Positions 1-4,417 of a DNA stretch of 5,604 nucleotides are shown here, in pieces. How positions within the stretch are numbered: the first letter of the stretch is position 1; each line of letters starts with the position of its first letter. Position numbers and translations under genes: made by a program. The notes beneath the pieces are model-generated. The model did no database searches. It was not told the DNA's origin and saw only the letters and a program-made list of their open reading frames with translations. The stretch is from JADFNO01 sp965369945 (lineage in GTDB: Bacteria; Planctomycetota; Phycisphaerae; Phycisphaerales; SM1A02): positions 1-5,604 of the forward strand of contig CBDUST010000292.1 in assembly GCA_965369945.1 (NCBI GenBank), given 5' to 3'.

Positions 1-459
1 AACGGTTGAGTCGACCCAACTAAGGATGTCATCGTTGAGTGTGGAGGAGACGAGCACAGGTTCCTCATCCTCGGGAACGAGATTCAGTTGAGAGGCAGCC
101 AATCTGCGGATCAATGCAGGTTGGCGATGATCAAGATCGCGGAGAAGGGCTTCGCGCGCCGCCAACTGCCTTTGCAAGATTGCTTCTTCCTGTTGCAGCC
201 GGGCGCGTTGCCGTTGAAGACTTTCGAGGTTCCGCTGAGCCGGCAAGAGTATCCCCGCTATACAAAGCACCAGTCCGCTGATAACGAACAACCAACCTGG
301 GTCGAGACGGAATCGGGGCGCTAGACCATGCATCGTGCCGGAACGTATCGTCAACGTCAGATCCACTGGTGCAACGAGTCGTTCCGTCAAAGGCCCGGCC
401 CGCCGGCAAAGGCACGAACCACAAGTTGTCGCTTGGGTATCGATATGCAGGTTCTGCAT
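1..459 (-). CDS. Membrane-anchored coiled-coil protein, N-terminal part (runs off left edge)
   Basis: This reading frame is open from the ATG at 459-457 to the left edge (153 codons, no stop), so the gene is partial. The N-terminal ~55 residues are hydrophilic and carry a CGSCLC cysteine cluster near residues 13-18. A hydrophobic segment follows at about residues 56-73 (WLFVISGLVLCIAGILLP), then a Gln/Arg/Leu-rich helix with coiled-coil character (about 76-112), then a basic stretch ending RRLAASQLNLVP. The topology is a single-pass inner-membrane protein with a short cytoplasmic tail and an outer coiled coil, superficially like FtsL/DivIC or pilus-assembly accessory proteins; I do not recognise the family. 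No clear ribosome binding site precedes ATG 459 or the internal ATG at 333. The longer start is preferred because the charged N-terminus reads as continuous protein. It lies divergent to, and outside, the tRNA-integrase unit and is probably a host gene. Confidence 0.7.
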   Translation of the reverse strand, partial: MQNLHIDTQATTCGSCLCRRAGPLTERLVAPVDLTLTIRSGTMHGLAPRFRLDPGWLFVISGLVLCIAGILLPAQRNLESLQRQRARLQQEEAILQRQLAAREALLRDLDHRQPALIRRLAASQLNLVPEDEEPVLVSSTLNDDILSWVDSTV

Positions 460-606
460 CTTGTGGTCTAACCATCGTTCTTGACGCTTCAATATTCCGG
501 CGGTGTCTGATAACCGCCATCGACATGCACTTCACATACGTCGCGTCCTTAGGAGGCCGTGTCGCCGCAATCCCTGGCAGCATCTTGCCATCGGCCCGGC
601 CAATCC

Positions 607-634
607 TTGACGATAAACGCCCTCAGCCTATACT
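607..634 (+). promoter_or_regulatory. Sigma70-like promoter of the initiator tRNA
   Basis: A TTGACG -35 hexamer (607-612) and a TATACT -10 hexamer (629-634) are separated by 16 bp. The -10 lies 14 bp upstream of the mature tRNA 5' end, leaving room for a short leader removed by RNase P. Both hexamers differ from consensus at only one position, as expected for a strongly expressed tRNA gene. The start site is inferred from spacing alone. Confidence 0.75.
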
Positions 635-648
635 TCGCCAAACACGAT

Positions 649-722
<74 letters not shown>

Positions 723-734
723 CTTCACTCAACT

Positions 735-768
735 CAAGCAGAGCCAACAACTTACGTGGCTCTGCTTG
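735..768 (+). terminator. Perfect 12-bp hairpin just after the tRNA (possible terminator or recombination-protein site)
   Basis: CAAGCAGAGCCA (735-746) pairs perfectly with TGGCTCTGCTTG (757-768) around a 10-nt loop, 12 bp after the tRNA end. A TTTT run follows at 775-778, 6 nt beyond the stem. It could therefore terminate the tRNA transcript, although the stem-to-T spacing is longer than in textbook intrinsic terminators. The position between a tRNA attachment site and the integrase gene also suits an integrase or excisionase binding site. The inner word CAAGCAGAGC recurs at 3275-3284. Confidence 0.55.
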
Positions 769-878
769 CGTACGTTTTGGGCTGACCAGAACGCGGCTTC
801 CCCTATTCTTCCCCTGCCGTTCGCACCGCAGCCAGAGCCTAGTCCCAGACGCGGGCGCTCTGCCCGAGGAGGTGTGAT

Positions 879-2021
879 ATGGCCAGCCTGTTCAAGCGTG
901 GGAAGCGCTACTACGTCAGGACGTCCGTCAACGGCAATGTCCGAGACATCGCCACGAAGACGAGCAACCGCAAGCTCGCTGAGAAGATCAAGCAGAAGAT
1001 CGAGTACGACAACGCAACCGGCGTCCTGGAGACCGCGACGCGCACCCGGCTCGACGATCTCCTGACCAGTTTCGTGGAGCATCTCAAGACGAGGCTGCCT
1101 GCAAAGTCGGTCGCCAACGATGTCTCGCGCCTGCGGCGACTGTTCGGTCCGATCGTTCCTCTCCTCGAGACCAAGCGCCCGGTCAAGTCGCCGACCGACT
1201 CGCGACTAGCGGTCCCTTACGCGGAGCAGATCACGCCACAGCTGATCAACCAACGGCTCGACCAGCGGGCCCACGACGTCTCGCCGAAGACCCTGAACGA
1301 AGAGCGGGAGATTCTCCATCGGCTGTGCAGCTACGCGATCGACTTCCACGGAATGGTCCATCCCGATCGTCGCCACCCAAACCCGGCGGCGGCGGTCAAG
1401 CGCCGGCGCGTTCCCGCTCCGGAGATTCGATTCCTCACGCACAAGCAGATCGAGAAGCAACTCAAGGTTCTGAAAGATCATCCGGTCATCCGCGCCGCTG
1501 TTGCCATCATGATCTATGCCGGCGTCCGGCGCTCCGAGGCCCTGTGGCTGACCAAGACCGACGTCGAGCGCAAGCGGCGGATGATTCGCGTGTGCGCCAA
1601 GACCGAGGAAGGTGAGTGGTGGCAGCCAAAGACGGCACGGAACCGAACCGTTCCGATCAACACGAGTTTGGCCGCCGAGCTGGACCGATACCGCTCTCCC
1701 CAGGGCACGCCGTGGTTCCTGCCGTCGCCGGCGGGATGCCGGGTCGATCCAGACAACTTCAGTCACGCCCTGGCTGTCATCAACCAGAAGCACAAGTTCC
1801 CGTGGTCGTGCCTGGACTTCCGACACACGTTCGGATCGATCTTGGCACAGCGCGGCGTGTCGCTCTTCAAGATCTCAACCATGATGGGAAACAGCCCGGA
1901 GATCTGCCGCCGCCACTACGCGGCACTCATTCCTGACGAGCTCGCTGGGGACGCGGAATTCACAGATCGTGATCCTCTCCAACTGGTCAAGCCGAATGAA
2001 GCTGCCGCCCAGACCGCTTGA
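879..2021 (+). CDS. Tyrosine recombinase (phage/island-type integrase)
   Basis: This 380-residue protein has the length and layout of tRNA-targeting integrases. The N-terminus (about 1-50: SLFKRGKRYYVRTSVNGN then KLAEKIKQKIE) resembles the arm-binding domain. Residues about 55-155 form the core-binding SAM-like domain, and about 185-350 the catalytic domain. Visible catalytic residues are R217 (AGVRRSEAL), K251 (PKTARNRTVPI), R315 (LDFRHTFGS) and the nucleophile Y347 (RRHYAAL). The usual first His of the HxxR box is Leu312 and the His/Trp box position is Asn338 (MGNSPE); both are tolerated variants in known integrases. The start is fixed by AGGAGGTG at 867-874, 4 nt before the ATG. The gene follows the initiator tRNA by 156 bp in the same direction, so it very likely inserts its element into that tRNA's 3' end. 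No convincing promoter of its own was seen. Confidence 0.95.
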   Translation: MASLFKRGKRYYVRTSVNGNVRDIATKTSNRKLAEKIKQKIEYDNATGVLETATRTRLDDLLTSFVEHLKTRLPAKSVANDVSRLRRLFGPIVPLLETKRPVKSPTDSRLAVPYAEQITPQLINQRLDQRAHDVSPKTLNEEREILHRLCSYAIDFHGMVHPDRRHPNPAAAVKRRRVPAPEIRFLTHKQIEKQLKVLKDHPVIRAAVAIMIYAGVRRSEALWLTKTDVERKRRMIRVCAKTEEGEWWQPKTARNRTVPINTSLAAELDRYRSPQGTPWFLPSPAGCRVDPDNFSHALAVINQKHKFPWSCLDFRHTFGSILAQRGVSLFKISTMMGNSPEICRRHYAALIPDELAGDAEFTDRDPLQLVKPNEAAAQTA

Positions 2022-2145
2022 CGTTCGCTGGACATGTGACAGCTCCGCCTCTTGTCTCGCTCTCCCCCAGGAAACCACTCAAGTCCTGTAATCGAAGCCG
2101 CACCGCATCGGCAGAGGCATGGCAAGCGGCAGGAGGGTTGCGCTC

Positions 2146-2658
2146 ATGCGACTCTCAGACATCGTCGATGCTGTATCCATGAGAACCAGAAAGCACATTT
2201 CTCCGGCGAACGGCGGTTTTCATCCCACGTGCTCGTTATGTAGTAGCGCAGATGTCGTCATCCGGCGAGCGCCGGACCCTGCGTACTACATCCGAACCTG
2301 TCGAGAATGCGGTGACGAAGTGAATATCGCCCGAGAGAAGCTGACCGAGCGAGATCGTGAGGTCTTGGTCGACAAGGCCTCCGTCGAGTTCCCCGTGCAT
2401 GAGACGAACGGTTGCTGGTGTGTGAACATCGAGAGTCGAACGTTCAAGTGCTCAAGTGAGCACGATGCTCGAACACTCGCGAGACTACCAATCCTGCACC
2501 GCGAGAGCTTGGTTGGGCGGCCAAGTCCGGAGGAGATCGACACGCTCCTCAAACTGTATGAGACGTACGGGATCACGAACTTCGCGCTTCGCCAGTTGGA
2601 GCGATGGTCGCGACGTCAAGCGCAAGGGTCTGCGGCAGATTCGTCGTCGAAGGATTGA
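2146..2658 (+). CDS. Zinc-ribbon protein of unknown function
   Basis: This 170-residue soluble protein has a likely zinc ribbon near its N-terminus: C29-x2-C32 and C52-x2-C55 (CSLC and CREC). Three further cysteines (90, 92, 102) might form a second metal site. The C-terminal third, SPEEIDTLLKLYETYGI through ALRQLERWSRR, is predicted helical and ends in a Ser/Gln-rich tail. I do not recognise the family. ATG 2146 is preferred over the in-frame ATG at 2119 because AGGAGG at 2131-2136 sits 9 nt upstream of it, while the upstream ATG has no well-spaced site. It lies 124 bp after the integrase and 5 bp before the next gene, with which it probably shares a transcript. Zinc-ribbon cargo proteins of mobile elements often bind nucleic acid, but nothing here proves that. 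Confidence 0.75.
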   Translation: MRLSDIVDAVSMRTRKHISPANGGFHPTCSLCSSADVVIRRAPDPAYYIRTCRECGDEVNIAREKLTERDREVLVDKASVEFPVHETNGCWCVNIESRTFKCSSEHDARTLARLPILHRESLVGRPSPEEIDTLLKLYETYGITNFALRQLERWSRRQAQGSAADSSSKD

Positions 2659-2663
2659 AGCCA

Positions 2664-2867
2664 ATGGAACTCTCAGACGCAGCGGCGAGACTGCTCGTCG
2701 AGGCATCACGAGATCCGGATCACTTAATCCGTATCCCCGGACCATTCGGGAAGTGCCGAGTGTCCTCCAACGACATGACGAGTGCGGGCTTCTTCCAGGA
2801 CGAAGGCAAGGGTTCGCTCTATCGGCTCACGCCGATGGGCCGAAGAGAAGCCGCCGCCGCACGCTGA
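2664..2867 (+). CDS. Small winged-helix-like protein
   Basis: This 67-residue protein has a leading helix (ELSDAAARLLVEASR), a middle stretch containing FGKCRVSSNDM, and a C-terminal YRLTPMGRREAAAAR. The 'Y-x-L-T-x-x-G' ending is typical of the wing and last helix of winged-helix domains, although the domain looks shortened. The ATG at 2664 is chosen because AAGGA at 2650-2654 lies 9 nt before it, and because the in-frame ATG at 2604 would overlap the upstream gene by 55 bp. The spacing of 5 bp after the zinc-ribbon gene suggests one transcript. Its stop is 2 bp from the stop of the converging gene. A DNA-binding role is plausible but rests on a short pattern only. Confidence 0.6.
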   Translation: MELSDAAARLLVEASRDPDHLIRIPGPFGKCRVSSNDMTSAGFFQDEGKGSLYRLTPMGRREAAAAR

Positions 2868-2869
2868 AT

Positions 2870-3220
2870 TCAGCTTTCGATTACCGTCGGCAGGCCTGCC
2901 TCACGAATCCGCTTGAGACGCTCCTCATGGGTTAGGCAGCGTCTTTCTTCTTTCCCGTCGTACCAGTCCTGGATGTGTTTGTTCTTCGCGCCGCAATTTG
3001 GGCAGTCGCCCTGAATGAAGTACTTCTCGTCAACGCGGTGATACGTCGTCTTCGCGCCAGCCGAGATCCTGCTGGTCTTGCCCTGCCTGTAGCTCGGCTT
3101 GAAGAATGCCGTTACGGCCACCTTCTTGCAGAAGGGGCACTCAATGGTTGCCTTTCCTGTGATGTAGTTACTCACCTCGTGTTCTCGATACGGCATTCTT
3201 GTCGCCGTGGCATAAATCAC
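2870..3220 (-). CDS. Small protein with two CxxC zinc knuckles, archaeal-like
   Basis: This 116-residue protein has C28-x2-C31 (CPFC) and C73-x2-C76 (CPNC), 41 residues apart, presumably forming one zinc ribbon. Between them is the stretch KPSYRQGKTSRISAGAK followed by HRVDEKYFIQGDC. The C-terminus, HEERLKRIREAGLPTVI, looks like a separate helical hook. From memory, proteins with this KPSYR...SRISAGAK...YHRV core are common hypothetical proteins in archaea, so its presence here hints at transfer between domains; this was not checked by search. Function is unknown; a nucleic-acid or protein-interaction adaptor is a guess. No strong ribosome binding site precedes ATG 3220 (only AAAGTGAT); ATG 3196 or GTG 3178 are possible alternatives. 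It converges on the rightward pair with only 2 bp between stop codons. Confidence 0.8.
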   Translation of the reverse strand: MIYATATRMPYREHEVSNYITGKATIECPFCKKVAVTAFFKPSYRQGKTSRISAGAKTTYHRVDEKYFIQGDCPNCGAKNKHIQDWYDGKEERRCLTHEERLKRIREAGLPTVIES

Positions 3221-3273
3221 TTTCGGTCTTCAAAGCGAACCGCGCCCTTTCGAGCACGGTCCGCCTCACTCAA

Positions 3274-3288
3274 CCAAGCAGAGCTTGG
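3274..3288 (-). other. Short perfect hairpin CCAAGC-AGA-GCTTGG
   Basis: A 6-bp perfect stem with a 3-nt loop lies just after the stop of the second helix-turn-helix gene and 54 bp upstream of the next start. No T-run follows on the minus strand, so it is not a convincing intrinsic terminator. It contains the word CAAGCAGAGC, also found at the tRNA-side hairpin at 735-768. It may be a protein-binding site or an mRNA 3' structure. Confidence 0.35.
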
Positions 3289-3292
3289 CTCG

Positions 3293-3502
3293 TTATGGCT
3301 CGCGGGCATGTCGTTCATATCGGTCAATATCCCGAACGTCGTAGCGCACCAGACCGCCGTCACCATGGCCGAGGCAGTACGCCTTCACGCCGGCGCGATC
3401 AAGATTCCGCCGGACAGTGGATCGGTCGCATCCCCAGCGCTCAGCGAGGAGCTTGAGGCTGACGAAAAGCCGAGAGCGGGTTCTGTGCTTTTCAGTTCTC
3501 AT
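3293..3502 (-). CDS. Small helix-turn-helix protein (excisionase/AlpA-like)
   Basis: This 69-residue protein has one helix-turn-helix at about residues 13-34 (FVSLKLLAERWGCDRSTV), a loop rich in Gly/His (HGDGG), and a wing ending VRYDVRDIDRY. The arrangement 'HTH, short wing, R-Y-x-x-x-D-I-x-x-Y' is that of the MerR-like HTH_17 group, which includes phage Xis and AlpA proteins that bend attachment-site DNA. Its ATG overlaps the TGA of the upstream gene (ATGA at 3499-3502). There is no clear ribosome binding site of its own, so translation is probably coupled. Together with an integrase it is a fair candidate for a recombination directionality factor or a regulator of excision. Confidence 0.75.
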   Translation of the reverse strand: MRTEKHRTRSRLFVSLKLLAERWGCDRSTVRRNLDRAGVKAYCLGHGDGGLVRYDVRDIDRYERHAREP

Positions 3503-3747
3503 CGTCGCCGTTCATTGCACCGAATGCGCTCCCAGTCCGCGCGCCGTGGGCTACCCGCCTCAATCCACTCCTGCAGTTCTCTCGTGGGCCACCGAACGCA
3601 GCGCCCGAGCCGAACAGGAGCCGGCAACTCTCCGCGGGCTTGGAGCGTGTATAGATGTCGTTCCGAAACACGGAGAAGCCTGGCCACCTCACGGGCAGAA
3701 AGAAGTAGACTTTCACCTCCACGTTGAGAAGGGTCTCGATTCATCAT
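3499..3747 (-). CDS. AlpA/excisionase-type helix-turn-helix protein
   Basis: This 82-residue protein has a textbook HTH_17 domain: LLLSAREVARLLRVSERHLY (about 14-33), then ARGELPAPVRLGRCVRWPTRELQEWI (about 37-62). That is the 'x-G-x-L-P-x-P-x-x-[IL]-G-x-x-x-R-W' wing pattern of AlpA-like regulators. Such proteins act as transcription activators of integrase genes or as excisionases. ATG 3747 is chosen because GGAGG at 3758-3754 lies 6 nt upstream; a longer in-frame start at 3789 has no such site. A Met follows directly at residue 2. The stop overlaps the next start by ATGA, so it is translated together with the 69-residue helix-turn-helix protein. Overlap with the preceding small frame is also ATGA. 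Confidence 0.85.
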   Translation of the reverse strand: MMNRDPSQRGGESLLLSAREVARLLRVSERHLYTLQARGELPAPVRLGRCVRWPTRELQEWIEAGSPRRADWERIRCNERRR

Positions 3748-3875
3748 TCCCGGCCTCCGTTCGATTCCCTGATGCGCTCGCGCACGCATCTGAGAATTGT
3801 CTGCAGTCTCCTGCGGTGAAGTTCAGTTGTTCGCCGTTGCATGCACCGCCGATTGCGCTCATGCGCGGGCTTCAT
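3744..3875 (-). CDS. Possible 43-residue Arg-rich small protein
   Basis: A short frame from ATG 3875 encodes 43 residues, about a third of them arginine (for example HERNRRCMQRRTTELHRRR), likely one basic helix. Its TGA overlaps the start of the AlpA-like gene as ATGA, the same coupling seen at the next junction. This overlap is the main support. The ribosome binding site is weak and the composition is low-complexity, so it could be a chance frame or an upstream coupling peptide. No known family is recognised. Confidence 0.35.
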   Translation of the reverse strand: MKPAHERNRRCMQRRTTELHRRRLQTILRCVRERIRESNGGRE

Positions 3876-3940
3876 TAACCAACGATCCCACTAAACAACA
3901 CACCCATTGCTTCCACACCCCCACTCTCCAACGCACCACC

Positions 3941-3974
3941 CCAAAAACCCCTGGCCCACCCTGAGCAGGGCCAG
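3941..3974 (-). terminator. Intrinsic terminator-like hairpin (leftward)
   Basis: Read on the minus strand, CTGGCCC pairs with GGGCCAG (3974-3968 with 3957-3951, 10-nt loop) and is followed by GGG then TTTTT (3947-3943). It lies between the zinc-knuckle gene and the regulatory cluster, so it would insulate the helix-turn-helix operon from leftward read-through. Confidence 0.6.
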
Positions 3975-4017
3975 TTCCCTCTCGCCTCTGGAGCGCTGTG
4001 CTGCTCCTGACGAGGGG

Positions 4018-4058
4018 AAAAACCCATTCCTCATCCACGGCGAGGAACGCTCCTCGCC
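4018..4058 (-). terminator. Terminator-like hairpin with a competing alternative stem
   Basis: On the minus strand, CGTTCCTC (4049-4042) can pair with GAGGAATG (4032-4025, one G.U pair) and is followed at once by GG and TTTTT (4022-4018), a good intrinsic terminator. The same TTCCTCG bases also form a stronger perfect 8-bp stem, GGCGAGGA with TCCTCGCC (4058-4051 with 4046-4039, 4-nt loop), which excludes the terminator stem. It begins 16 bp after the zinc-knuckle gene's stop. Confidence 0.5.
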
Positions 4059-4074
4059 CGGCCGGGAGCGCAGC

Positions 4075-4242
4075 TCACGCGCCGTCCACGGCCTTCTTCT
4101 CGCGCCTCGAGAAGGACGCCTCTTCCGGCGACTCGGCCTCGACGAGTTCGTCCGGCAGCTCCATCTCCTCGCACGCGGGGCACAGCCCCGTGTCGCCTGC
4201 GGGCACCTCTGCGCCGCAGATGCACGTTTCGATTTCGCCCAT
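4075..4242 (-). CDS. 55-residue zinc-knuckle protein
   Basis: This tiny acidic protein has C7-x-C9 and C21-x2-C24 (CICG ... CPAC), a compact four-cysteine zinc knuckle. A charged tail (EEMELPDELVEAESPEE) and a basic end (RREKK) follow. The start at ATG 4242 is secured by GGAGGTG at 4254-4248, 5 nt upstream, with full GGAGGTGATT complementarity to 16S rRNA. A longer in-frame start at 4323 would ignore this site. The family is not recognised; small zinc-knuckle proteins like this are often adaptors or nucleic-acid binders. It follows the ATPase gene by 175 bp with a terminator-like hairpin between, so it is probably transcribed partly on its own. Confidence 0.75.
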   Translation of the reverse strand: MGEIETCICGAEVPAGDTGLCPACEEMELPDELVEAESPEEASFSRREKKAVDGA

Positions 4243-4269
4243 GGAATCACCTCCGAGATTTCCTTGTGA

Positions 4270-4312
4270 GCGCGCGGCCGAAAGGCGTTGCGGTCGCAGA
4301 CCGAAAGGCCGT
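4270..4312 (-). other. Structured leader upstream of the zinc-knuckle gene
   Basis: The 5' region of the zinc-knuckle gene contains two near-identical elements, GCCTTTCGGTC and GCCTTTCGGCC on the minus strand (plus-strand CCGAAAGGC twice). It also has an internal CGGTC-GCA-GACCG hairpin (4291-4303) and outer CGGCC/GGCCG arms (4275-4279 with 4307-4311). These could fold into a small branched RNA about 30 nt before the ribosome binding site. No known riboswitch class is recognised. Confidence 0.3.
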
Positions 4313-4357
4313 TTCCGCCGCAAGCGACTGTTCGAGGAGGTGATTGCCGCCCGGGCG

Positions 4358-4393
4358 AAAAACCCCTGCTCTGCGGCTGGCCACGGCCCGCAG
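4358..4393 (-). terminator. Terminator-like hairpin after the ATPase gene
   Basis: On the minus strand, CTGCGG (4393-4388) pairs with CCGCAG (4376-4371), with further GC pairing inside the loop. It is followed 8 nt later by GGGG and TTTTT (4362-4358). It lies 25 bp after the ATPase stop, the expected place for an intrinsic terminator. The gap between stem and T-run is somewhat long. Confidence 0.5.
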
Positions 4394-4417
4394 GCTTGCT
4401 CCTTGAAAAATCCCTGT

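Noticed and set aside
499..518. GGCGGT/ACCGCC hairpin upstream of the left-edge gene
   Set aside because: Only 6 bp, no T-run on either strand and no nearby gene end; not enough to call a terminator or regulatory RNA.
131..583. 150-codon leftward frame overlapping the left-edge gene
   Set aside because: Composition is Arg/Ser/Pro/Thr-rich without hydrophobic core or domain pattern; the alternative frame encodes a membrane segment and coiled coil, so this is a shadow.
777..809. TTGGGC...TATTCT as the integrase promoter
   Set aside because: The spacer is 21 bp, too long for sigma70, and the hexamers are weak.
1206..1826. 206-codon leftward frame inside the integrase
   Set aside because: Antisense to the conserved catalytic domain; no independent start signal.
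2891..2904. GGCAGGCCTGCC perfect palindrome
   Set aside because: It lies within codons for the conserved-looking EAGLPT end of the zinc-ribbon protein, so coding constraint explains it.
3266..3284. Copy of the tRNA-flank sequence as the far attachment site (attR)
   Set aside because: It lacks any tRNA 3' sequence next to it; only the segment outside the tRNA is shared, so it is better seen as a repeat or protein-binding site.
2975..3727. 250-codon rightward frame opposite the zinc-ribbon and helix-turn-helix genes
   Set aside because: No domain signal, no ribosome binding site, and antisense to three genes with clear motifs.
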